64,000 bases of DNA from an uncultured bacterium (GTDB taxonomy: Bacteria > Pseudomonadota > Gammaproteobacteria > Burkholderiales > Burkholderiaceae_C), in assembly GCA_903928495.1 (NCBI GenBank), contig CAIYQZ010000076.1, positions 25,610 through 89,609 of the forward strand. The letters are read 5' to 3'. Each line of letters opens with the position of its first letter. Within the stretch, counting starts at the first letter, position 1. The translations under genes were made by a program, and so were the position numbers. The notes beneath the pieces were generated by a model, which saw only the letters and a program-made list of their open reading frames with translations, was not told the DNA's origin and ran no database searches. Positions 20,223 to 30,133 of this stretch are shown here, in pieces.

Positions 20223-20687
20223 ATGAACCCGCAAGCCTTCAAAGAACTGCTGCAGGGCGTGACCGCCCGCCTGCACAACCGCCCGCTGGATGCCGTCCTG
20301 CACACCTGGCTCAACGCCGAACTGGGCCCGACAACCCCCACCTACCTTGCCCTGAAACAGGCCTGCGAAACAGGAGTGGCCGACGGCTGGTTGTGCCAGC
20401 GCGAGGCTGGCGGCTTGAAATACGGCCGCATCTTCAAGCCAGAGGCTGAGTTGCATGGCTTTTCGGTGGATGTGGTGGACATGACGAACGTGGCCGGACC
20501 CCACCACACCCACCCGCTGGGCGAAATCGACCTGATCATGCCCATTGACGCCGAGGCCCGCTTTGACGGCCACGGCACCGGCTGGCTGGTGTGCCCCGCA
20601 GGCAGCGCCCATCCACCCACCGTGACCGGTGGCCGCGCCCTGGTTCTGTACCTGCTGCCCGAGGGCCGCATTGACTTCACCCGCTGA
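20223..20687 (+). CDS. DUF4863 family protein (4-hydroxylaminobenzoate lyase-like)
   Basis: LKYGRIFKPEAELHGFSVDVVDMTNVAGPHHTHPLGEIDLIMPIDAEARFDGHGTGWLVCPAGSAHPPTVTGGRALVLYLLPEGRIDFTR; cupin-like, recognised as DUF4863. Confidence 0.75.
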   Translation: MNPQAFKELLQGVTARLHNRPLDAVLHTWLNAELGPTTPTYLALKQACETGVADGWLCQREAGGLKYGRIFKPEAELHGFSVDVVDMTNVAGPHHTHPLGEIDLIMPIDAEARFDGHGTGWLVCPAGSAHPPTVTGGRALVLYLLPEGRIDFTR

Positions 20688-20730
20688 CTGGCTGCGCACC
20701 TCAGCTCCCCCGTTTTTCAAGGAACCGTTT

Positions 20731-22296
20731 GTGACCACCGCTTTGCTTCCAAACTTCACCGCCGGCCAATGGACATTGGGCACCGGCCCCGGCACACCCC
20801 TGTTCGACCCCGTGCTGGGCACCGAGCTGGTGCGCGTGGATGCCACCGGGCTGGATTTGCCCGAAGCCTTCCGCTTCGCCCGCGACACCGGCGGCGCTGC
20901 GCTGCGCGCCCTCACCTATCGCCAGCGCGCAGCCCTGCTGGCCGCCACTGTGAAGGTGTTGCAAGCCAACCGCGCGGCGTACGAAGACATTTCGGTGGCC
21001 AACAGCGGCACCGTCAAGGCCGACACCGCCGTGGACGTGGACGGAGGCATCTTCACGCTGGGCACCTACGCCAAGTTGGGCGATGGCTTAGGCGATGTGC
21101 ACCACCTGACCGACGGCGACGCCGCACGCCTGGGCAAAGACCCGCAGTTCCAAAGCCAGCACGTGCTGGTGCCCACACGCGGCGTGGCGCTGTTCATCAA
21201 CGCGTTCAACTTTCCGTCTTGGGGCCTGTGGGAAAAAGCCGCACCGGCGCTGCTGTCGGGCGTGCCTGTCATCGTCAAGCCCGCCACTGCCACCGCCTGG
21301 CTGACCCAGCGCATGGTGAAAGACGTAGTGGACGCTGGCATCTGGCCCGCCGGGGCGCTGAACATCATTTGCGGCAGCTCGGCCGGGCTGCTGGACCAGT
21401 TGCAGCCGTTTGACGTGGTGTCATTCACCGGCTCGGCCGACACGGCGGCCGTCATCCGCTCGCACCCTGCGGTGGTGCAGCGCTCGGTGCGCGTGAACAT
21501 CGAGGCCGACAGTGTCAACTCCGCCCTGCTGCTGCCCAGTGCATCGCCAGAAGAGACCCAGGCCGCGCTGGACTTGCTGGTGAAAGAGGTGGCGCGCGAA
21601 ATGACCGTGAAATCGGGCCAGAAATGCACCGCCATCCGCCGCGTGCTGGTGCCCGAAGCGCTGTACGACACGGCAGCAGCCGCCATTGCAGCACGCCTGG
21701 CCAAAACCACCGTGGGCAACCCACGCAACGAGGGTGTGCGCATGGGCGCACTGGTCAGCCGCACTCAACTCAACGCCGTGCGCGAAGGCTTGGCGCTGCT
21801 CAAAACCCACACCGACGTGCTGCACGACGGCAGTGCCACCCCATTGGTGGATGCCGACGCCGCCACCGCTTTCTGCATCGCGCCCACGCTGCTGGGCACC
21901 CGCACGCCAGACACCAACCCCGTGGTGCACGACGTGGAAGTGTTTGGCCCCGTGGCCACCCTCATGCCCTACCGCGATCTGCCCCACGCGCTGGCGCTGA
22001 TCCGCCGTGGGCAGGGCTCGCTGGTGGCATCGCTTTATGGCACCGACGCCGCTGCGCTGGGCGCCGCCGCACTGGAGCTGGCCGACAGCCATGGGCGCGT
22101 GCACGTCATCAGCCCCGACGTGGCCGCGCTGCACACGGGCCACGGCAATGTCATGCCCCAGTCGCTGCACGGTGGGCCAGGGCGGGCGGGTGGCGGCGAA
22201 GAGTTGGGTGGCCTGAAAGCGCTGAACTTCTACCACCGCCGCTGCGCCATCCAGGCCAGCACAGCCGTACTGGGTGCCGTTCAGGGCAATAGCTGA
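20731..22296 (+). CDS. boxD: 3,4-dehydroadipyl-CoA semialdehyde dehydrogenase BoxD
   Basis: ALDH protein with VIVKPATATAWLTQRMVKDVVDAGIWPAGALNIICGS, KSGQKCTAIRRVLVPE; in box cluster. GTG start. Confidence 0.88.
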   Translation: MTTALLPNFTAGQWTLGTGPGTPLFDPVLGTELVRVDATGLDLPEAFRFARDTGGAALRALTYRQRAALLAATVKVLQANRAAYEDISVANSGTVKADTAVDVDGGIFTLGTYAKLGDGLGDVHHLTDGDAARLGKDPQFQSQHVLVPTRGVALFINAFNFPSWGLWEKAAPALLSGVPVIVKPATATAWLTQRMVKDVVDAGIWPAGALNIICGSSAGLLDQLQPFDVVSFTGSADTAAVIRSHPAVVQRSVRVNIEADSVNSALLLPSASPEETQAALDLLVKEVAREMTVKSGQKCTAIRRVLVPEALYDTAAAAIAARLAKTTVGNPRNEGVRMGALVSRTQLNAVREGLALLKTHTDVLHDGSATPLVDADAATAFCIAPTLLGTRTPDTNPVVHDVEVFGPVATLMPYRDLPHALALIRRGQGSLVASLYGTDAAALGAAALELADSHGRVHVISPDVAALHTGHGNVMPQSLHGGPGRAGGGEELGGLKALNFYHRRCAIQASTAVLGAVQGNS

Positions 22297-22337
22297 AAAC
22301 CCAGTACAGACAAGCGCCAGAGGCACTTTTCACCATA
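22289..22337 (+). repeat. Dispersed ~50-bp repeat, copy D (supplies the boxD stop codon)
   Basis: ATAGCTGAAAACCCAGTACAGACAAGCGCCAGAGGCACTTTTCACCATA. Confidence 0.65.
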
Positions 22338-22340
22338 AAA

Positions 22341-23962
<1,622 letters not shown>

Positions 23963-23966
<4 letters not shown>

Positions 23967-24778
23967 GCCCCCCGTTGTTCGCTGACATCACGGTGGCGGG
24001 CAAAGCCCAACGCATCGAACATGCGTGGGTGGGAAACGTGGATGGCGACGCCCCGCTGATGGTGTTTTTGCACGAGGGCCTGGGCTCGCTCAGCATGTGG
24101 CGCGACTTTCCGCACCGCCTGTGCGAGGCGCTGGGTTGGCGGGGGCTGGTGTATTCACGCCCGGGCTACGGCCAGTCCACCCCACGCGCTGCGAATGAAC
24201 ACTGGCAGCCCGACTTCATGCATCGCCAGGCCCTGGACGTGCTGCCTGCATTGCTGTCCGCGCTGGGGGTGGACTCTAGCCAGCGGCCCGTTTGGCTCTT
24301 CGGCCACAGCGACGGCGGCAGCATTGCCCTGCTGCACGCCGCGCTGCGCCCGGCCCACACCGCTGGGCTGGTGGTGCTGGCGCCGCACATCCTCGTGGAA
24401 GACATATCCGTGGCCAGCATCGAGCAGGCCCGTCTGGCCTACCTGAACACCGATGTGAAACAACGCCTGGACAAACACCATTCCGACCCCGATTCGGCCT
24501 TTTGGGGATGGAACGAAGTGTGGCTGTCAGCGGCTTTTCGAGGCTGGAACATCACGGGCGAGCTGGGCACCATCACCTGCCCGGTTCTGGCCATACAGGG
24601 GTTGGACGACGAATACGGCACGCTGGCGCAGATTCGCGAAATCCAGGCACAAGCCCCTCATGCCCGGCTGCTGGAGCTTCCCGACTGCGGCCACTCGCCG
24701 CACAAAGACCAGCCACAACAGGTGGTGGATGCGGTGGTGAAAATGGTCTCAGCCAGCGTGGTCAAGACTGGCGACTGA
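23963..24778 (+). CDS. Alpha/beta hydrolase
   Basis: GHSDGGSIALLHAAL nucleophile elbow, FLHEGLGSLSMWRDFP; ATGA overlap with benzoate-CoA ligase. Confidence 0.88.
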
Positions 24779-24807
24779 CGCAGCAGGCTGCTCCGCCCTG
24801 CGCACCC

Positions 24808-25383
24808 TCAGGCGTCTGGTGTGTCCTGTGACTTGGCTTTCTTGCCGGACGCTGGGACCCGGATGCTTTTGCCGCTGCCAGACGGCGAGGCGTACACCTG
24901 CTTGAGCAACCGGCGCAGGGTGCTGCGCTGAGCCTCGGTCAGGGCTGAGGTGGCCTCGATTTCGAGCTGAAAAGCTGTGTCCTCGGCCTCTTGCATCATG
25001 TCGTGCCCCTGGGCCGTGAGGTGCAGCGACACGGCCCTGCCATCGGTGGGGTGCGGCCTGCGTTCCACCAGTCGGCGGTGCTCCAGTTGCTGCAACATAT
25101 TGACCAGATTGGGGGGCAACAGGCCCAGGCTGGCACACAACTGGCGCGAGGTGATGCCGGGGTTGTGCCGGATGAGCGACAACACAGAGAAATCGACGAT
25201 GCGCACGCCATACGACTCCATGCGCCGCAGAAACAAGTCGATGATGCTCAGCGCCGCGCGTCGGGCGTTGTAACCAATCAGGGTTTCGAGGTATGAAGTG
25301 TCCACCAGGTCCACCGTGGGGCTGTCGGGTGTGGCGGGAGCAATGGCTGGGACACTGGGGGACGAATTTCTGACTCGGGACAT
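24808..25383 (-). CDS. MarR family transcriptional regulator
   Basis: VDFSVLSLIRHNPGITSRQLCASLGLLPPNLVNMLQQLEHRRLVERRPHPTDGRAVSLHLTAQG. Confidence 0.88.
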   Translation of the reverse strand: MSRVRNSSPSVPAIAPATPDSPTVDLVDTSYLETLIGYNARRAALSIIDLFLRRMESYGVRIVDFSVLSLIRHNPGITSRQLCASLGLLPPNLVNMLQQLEHRRLVERRPHPTDGRAVSLHLTAQGHDMMQEAEDTAFQLEIEATSALTEAQRSTLRRLLKQVYASPSGSGKSIRVPASGKKAKSQDTPDA

Positions 25384-25509
25384 GCGTGGAAACAGAAAAG
25401 AACTGGGCAGGAAGCATATCGCTTCGGTTCGCACCAGCTTCAGACCAGCGGAAGAGTGCTGTTTGCGCCGCACCCGCGCACCTCGGGGGTATTGCCTAGA
25501 ATCAAAGCC

Positions 25510-27102
25510 ATGTTCAAAGCCATGCCACCCCGTTGGCGCGATTGGGTTCCTGCCAGCGTAGCCATCGTGCTGGCGCTGTGCATCGCCCTGTTCGTCTGGA
25601 ACCAGCGGCAGGAACGTTTGCGCAACGATTTGCAGGCTGACTTTTCGTTTGAGAGCCGTGAGGTCGCCGTGCGCCTGCTGGAACGCATGCGAGCCCACAA
25701 ACAGGTGCTGCGAGGGGTTCGCGCAGCGATTTCCACCTTGGGAGTACCGGACCGCGAAGGCTGGGTTCGCTACGTGGCCAACCAGTTTCTTGATGTGGAC
25801 TTTCCCGGCATGCAGGGCGTGGGCTATGCCGCGCGCATTGCGACAGACGATCTCGCCGCGCATGAGGCGCGCATGAAGGCGGGCGGATACCCTGACTACG
25901 TCGTGAGCGCGAAGACCCACTTGGCGGCCAGCATCGCACCGGTGGTGAGGCTTGCCCCCGATGAGGGACCAAACCGTTCGATGGTGGGCATCGACCTGCT
26001 GGGCCAACCTGATCTGGGCGCGGTACTTGAATCGAGCGCTGCGCAAGCTGCCACGGTACTCAGTGCACCGGTAGCGTTGCGGTTTCCTGACAGGGAGCTC
26101 GATCAGAACCTGGTGTTTATGGTGCAACCGATTTTTGCACCGCTGCCCTCATCCGCTGGCACATCGGGCGACAAATCGGCGCCTCGTCGCAACCACCGCG
26201 ACGGCTGGGTGTTTGCGGTCTTCAAGGCCCCGGAGCTGATTCAGGCGACATTGGGTGCTCTACCTCCCCACATGACCTTGCAAGTGTTTTCCGACCGGTC
26301 ACTGAATCGGGCTGCCTTGATTTTCGAGAGCCCGGCGATGGCCCGCAGAGATTCGGGCACCGAACAGCCTCTTCGGGTGACCACCGAACTCGAACTGGAC
26401 GGTCAAACCTGGACACTGGTGTTCGAGGGCTTCCCCAGAGCCTATGGTCGCAACCTGTCATTCAACTGGGAGCTTTTTTCAATCCTGGCCATATGCACCC
26501 TGTTTGGCCTGAGCGCCCTGCTGGTCACATGGACGCGTTCGGCCTCGCGCAAGCTGATGACCATGACCGACGAATTGCAGGACAGCAACCAGCGCTACCA
26601 ATTTCTGGCCACCCACGACGCCTTGACCCAGGTTGCCAACCGATTATTGTTTTCAAGTCGCCTTGAAACCACCCTGGCAGAGTCTGTGCGTTACCAACGG
26701 CGTTTCGGCATCATCTACATCGATCTGGACAGGTTCAAACCCGTCAACGACCAGCACGGACACGAGGTGGGCGATGCGTTGCTCAAAGCCGTGGCCGACC
26801 GCCTGAGCCGCTTGTTGCGTGACAGCGATCTGCTGGCACGCCAGGGTGGTGACGAATTTGTGGTGCTGTTGCCCTGCTTGGACGACGTCAATGCATGCGA
26901 CGCCGTGGCACAGAAAATCTGCAATGAAATGGCCCGCCCCTTTGAAATCGGCCCGTTGCAGGTTCTAATTGGCGCCAGCCTCGGCGTGGCCGTCTATCCT
27001 CTGGACGGAAACGAAGTCGAGCAATTGATCATCCGTGCCGACCATCGCATGTACCTAGCCAAGCAGGCGGGCGGAAACCGCTGGATCGCACAAGGAGACT
27101 GA
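25510..27102 (+). CDS. CHASE-domain diguanylate cyclase (GGDEF)
   Basis: N-terminal TM plus CHASE-like periplasmic region (FPGMQGVGYAARI), second TM, then RQGGDEFVVLL with RDSD I-site 5 aa upstream. Confidence 0.9.
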   Translation: MFKAMPPRWRDWVPASVAIVLALCIALFVWNQRQERLRNDLQADFSFESREVAVRLLERMRAHKQVLRGVRAAISTLGVPDREGWVRYVANQFLDVDFPGMQGVGYAARIATDDLAAHEARMKAGGYPDYVVSAKTHLAASIAPVVRLAPDEGPNRSMVGIDLLGQPDLGAVLESSAAQAATVLSAPVALRFPDRELDQNLVFMVQPIFAPLPSSAGTSGDKSAPRRNHRDGWVFAVFKAPELIQATLGALPPHMTLQVFSDRSLNRAALIFESPAMARRDSGTEQPLRVTTELELDGQTWTLVFEGFPRAYGRNLSFNWELFSILAICTLFGLSALLVTWTRSASRKLMTMTDELQDSNQRYQFLATHDALTQVANRLLFSSRLETTLAESVRYQRRFGIIYIDLDRFKPVNDQHGHEVGDALLKAVADRLSRLLRDSDLLARQGGDEFVVLLPCLDDVNACDAVAQKICNEMARPFEIGPLQVLIGASLGVAVYPLDGNEVEQLIIRADHRMYLAKQAGGNRWIAQGD

Positions 27103-27105
27103 AAA

Positions 27106-27609
27106 ATGCAAACCGAGCCCAAGACCCAAAGCGGGTTCACGCTGCTCGAAATCATCATTGCTGTTGCGGTGGTGGGTGTCCTGGCGGCCGTGGCTCTGCC
27201 TTCTTATGGCAACTACACCCGTCGGGCCATGGCGTCAGAGGGCCTTTCACTGGCCCAACCAGTCCTGATCAAGGTGCGCGAGGAGGTGTCGTATGGGGAA
27301 TACACTCCGAGCGGTCCTAATTTTGATAGAGCTGCCAAGCCGGGGTCCGTAGCTTTGCCTCATTTGTCGGCAATGGTGAAAAGTGTGGTTCGCCACGACC
27401 TGAAGGTCGTCATCAACTACACCGTGGCCTTCGACCCCGAAGGCACAACTGAGTATTCGCTGGTGATGTCTGGCACGTTGGCAAATGACAGCGTGACCTG
27501 GCAATGCAAAAGCGGACCCGCTGCAGCGGGGGACCTGGCTGCCGCAGCAGCAGGTGGTGTCCGGGTGGGCGTGCCCATGCCCACCAAGTGGGCTCCCAGT
27601 GGTTGCTGA
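27106..27609 (+). CDS. Type IV pilin-like protein
   Basis: Prepilin motif QSGFTLLEIIIAVAVVGVLAAVALPSYGNYTRRA; C-terminal Cys pair (WQCKSG...SGC). Confidence 0.9.
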   Translation: MQTEPKTQSGFTLLEIIIAVAVVGVLAAVALPSYGNYTRRAMASEGLSLAQPVLIKVREEVSYGEYTPSGPNFDRAAKPGSVALPHLSAMVKSVVRHDLKVVINYTVAFDPEGTTEYSLVMSGTLANDSVTWQCKSGPAAAGDLAAAAAGGVRVGVPMPTKWAPSGC

Positions 27610-27610
27610 A

Positions 27611-29329
27611 TCAGGGTGCGGAGGACGTCAGCAGCCCGATGCGCATGTCGAACTCTGGCAGCACCCAGGCCTTCAGTGCCTTATGGGGCTGCGTCCAGCG
27701 AGGCAGTTTTAGGGTGTTGGCCTGCTCGATCTGCTCCCAGGCCCAGGCCAGCAAAGCCAGCGCGGTGGCGTGCAGGTAGTCGCCGGCCACCCAGTACGGC
27801 CGCGCTGGCTGGCTGGCGCTTTGATGCAACAGATCGACTGTTGATGTACCCAGCTTTTCCAGCAAATGGGAAGCAAGGCTGTCCGCTGGCACAGCGCATT
27901 TAAGATCGCCCAGTAACAGGCCCATGCCTCGGCCTTGGTCGCTCAGCACTTTGCGCACCAGCAGGTCGATGGCCTGGATTTCGTTGGTGCCTTCGTAAAT
28001 CATGGTGATGCGCGCATCTCGCAGGATTTGCTCAATGCCCCACTCGCTCACGTAGCCGTGCCCGCCAAACACCTGCAGGCAGTCGCTGCCCCCATGGAAC
28101 GCCTGGTGCGTGAAAGCGGCTTTGAGCACAGGCGTGACCAGCGCGCACCAGGTGCTGGCCTCGGCTCGGCGGCTGGCATCGGGGTGGTGGCGGGCCATGT
28201 CCAGTTCCAGCGCTGTGCGGTAAGCCAATACGCGGCCAGCGTCTATCCAGGCGCGCTGGGAATCCAGGATGCGGCGCACAGCGGGGTGCGCCACGATGAG
28301 GTCGGCAGCCTGCCCGCCTGCCTCGGCAGTGCGCGGGCCGGGCGCACGCATCTGGCGGCGTTCGCGGGCGTAAGCGTCGGCTTTTTGCCAGGCGGCTTCC
28401 AGCAGGCCCACGCCTTGCAGACCCACATGCAGGCGGGCCGCGTTCATCATCACGAACATGGCACCCAGGCCTTTGCCAGGTTCGCCAATCAGCCAGCCGG
28501 TGGCGTCGTCAAAGCGCAGCACGCAAGTGGCGCTGCCGTGCAGCCCCATTTTGTCTTCAATGCGTTCGCACAACACGGCGTTGCGGGTGCCGTCGGGCAG
28601 CACCTTGGGTGCCAGGAACAGGCTCAGGCCTTTGGGTCCGGCCGGTGCATCGGGCAAGCGGGCCAACACCAGGTGAACGATGTTGTCGGTGAGGTCGTGC
28701 TCGCCGCCCGATATGAAAATTTTGGTGCCGTTGATGCGGTGCACCGCACCGAGTGCCTGCTCGTCAGGACTGCCTGCCAGGTCGGGCGTCGCGCGGGTGC
28801 GCACCAGGCCCAGGTCGCTGCCCGCGTGGGCTTCGGTCAGGCACATGGTGGCCAGCCATTCGCCGCTGGCCACTTTGGGCAGGTAAGCCGCCTTCAGCGC
28901 CGGGTTGGCGTGGTGCTTGATGCACTCGTAGGCGCCGTGCAGCAGGCCGGGGGCCATGGTCCAGCCGTGGTTGGCGGCGCTGAGCATTTCGTACAGCACC
29001 TGGTTCAGTACCTCGGGCAGTGCCTGGCCACCGTCTTCGGCCGCACACGACAGGGAGGCCCAGCCGTTTTGCCAGAAGTCGGCATAGGCCTCTTTGAAGC
29101 CGGGCGGCGTGGTGACCTTGCCCGCACTGAACCGGCAACCCACTTCGTCGCCCACGCGTTGAAGCGGCGCGATTTTGTCGGTGACGAACTTGGCCGCTTC
29201 TTCCAGCACTTGCTGCATCACGTCGGTATCGGTGTCGGCAAATGCGGCCAGGGCTTGAAGCTGGGCTGGGGCCTGCAGCACATCGTTCAGGATGAAGCGG
29301 ATGTCATCGGTGTTCGGCTGGTGGTTCAT
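27611..29329 (-). CDS. Acyl-CoA dehydrogenase
   Basis: MCLTEAHAGSDLGLVRTRA, QVFGGHGYVSEWGIEQILRDARITMIYEGTNEIQAIDL. Confidence 0.93.
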   Translation of the reverse strand: MNHQPNTDDIRFILNDVLQAPAQLQALAAFADTDTDVMQQVLEEAAKFVTDKIAPLQRVGDEVGCRFSAGKVTTPPGFKEAYADFWQNGWASLSCAAEDGGQALPEVLNQVLYEMLSAANHGWTMAPGLLHGAYECIKHHANPALKAAYLPKVASGEWLATMCLTEAHAGSDLGLVRTRATPDLAGSPDEQALGAVHRINGTKIFISGGEHDLTDNIVHLVLARLPDAPAGPKGLSLFLAPKVLPDGTRNAVLCERIEDKMGLHGSATCVLRFDDATGWLIGEPGKGLGAMFVMMNAARLHVGLQGVGLLEAAWQKADAYARERRQMRAPGPRTAEAGGQAADLIVAHPAVRRILDSQRAWIDAGRVLAYRTALELDMARHHPDASRRAEASTWCALVTPVLKAAFTHQAFHGGSDCLQVFGGHGYVSEWGIEQILRDARITMIYEGTNEIQAIDLLVRKVLSDQGRGMGLLLGDLKCAVPADSLASHLLEKLGTSTVDLLHQSASQPARPYWVAGDYLHATALALLAWAWEQIEQANTLKLPRWTQPHKALKAWVLPEFDMRIGLLTSSAP

Positions 29330-29332
29330 GTG

Positions 29333-29385
29333 ATAGCAAAGAATTCAATACAGGCAAGCGCCAAGGCATTATTTGGCTTGATAAA
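29333..29385 (+). repeat. Dispersed ~50-bp repeat, copy E
   Basis: ATAGCAAAGAATTCAATACAGGCAAGCGCCAAGGCATTATTTGGCTTGATAAA. Confidence 0.65.
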
Positions 29386-30123
29386 TCAAGCCGCCTGCTT
29401 GCGCGCGGCACCCAGATAGGTTTCGATCACCCGCGGGTCGGTGGCCAGCTCTTTGGCCGGGCCATTCAGTGCCACATCGCCCATCTCCAGCACATAGCCG
29501 TGGTCGGCCACGCCCAAGGCGGCGCGGGCGTTTTGCTCCACCAGCAGAATGGTCACGCCCGTGCTGCGCAGCTCGTCCACGGCGCTCAAAATTTCTTTCA
29601 CGATCAACGGGGCCAGTCCCAGGCTGGGTTCGTCCAGCATCAGCAGCTCAGGGCGCGACATCAGGGCGCGGCCCACGGCCAGCATTTGCCGCTCGCCGCC
29701 CGACAAGGTGCCTGCCTCCTGCAATCGGCGCTCCTGCAAACGGGGGAAGCGGGTGTACACGCTCTGCAGCTGGTCTTTCCACGCCGGGTTGCGCAGACGC
29801 ACCTGGCGGTAAGCGCCCAGCACGAGGTTGTCTTCCACCGACATGGTGCTGAACAGTTCGCGCTTTTCGGGCACGAGCGCAATGCCCAGCATCACACGGT
29901 CTTCCAGGCTCAGACGGGTGATGTCTTCGCCCTTGTAAAACACCTGGCCTTTGGCGGGCAGCACGCCCATCAAGGCATTCAGCAGGGTGGACTTGCCCGC
30001 GCCGTTGGGGCCAATGACGGTGATCACGCTGCCCGGTGCGGCTTGCAGGTCCACACCGTGCAGCACCTCGGCGCGGCCGTAACCGGCTTTCAGGCCTTTG
30101 ACTTCTAGCAATGGAGTGGTCAT
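29386..30123 (-). CDS. livF: Branched-chain amino acid-type ABC transporter ATP-binding protein LivF
   Basis: GPNGAGKSTLLNAL, LSGGERQMLAVGRALMSRPELLMLDEPSLGLAP. Confidence 0.92.
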   Translation of the reverse strand: MTTPLLEVKGLKAGYGRAEVLHGVDLQAAPGSVITVIGPNGAGKSTLLNALMGVLPAKGQVFYKGEDITRLSLEDRVMLGIALVPEKRELFSTMSVEDNLVLGAYRQVRLRNPAWKDQLQSVYTRFPRLQERRLQEAGTLSGGERQMLAVGRALMSRPELLMLDEPSLGLAPLIVKEILSAVDELRSTGVTILLVEQNARAALGVADHGYVLEMGDVALNGPAKELATDPRVIETYLGAARKQAA

Positions 30124-30133
30124 GGGTGGCCTA

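Noticed and set aside
27935-29419. 494-aa plus-strand ORF opposite the acyl-CoA dehydrogenase
   Set aside because: Composition typical of a complement frame; no recognisable domain.
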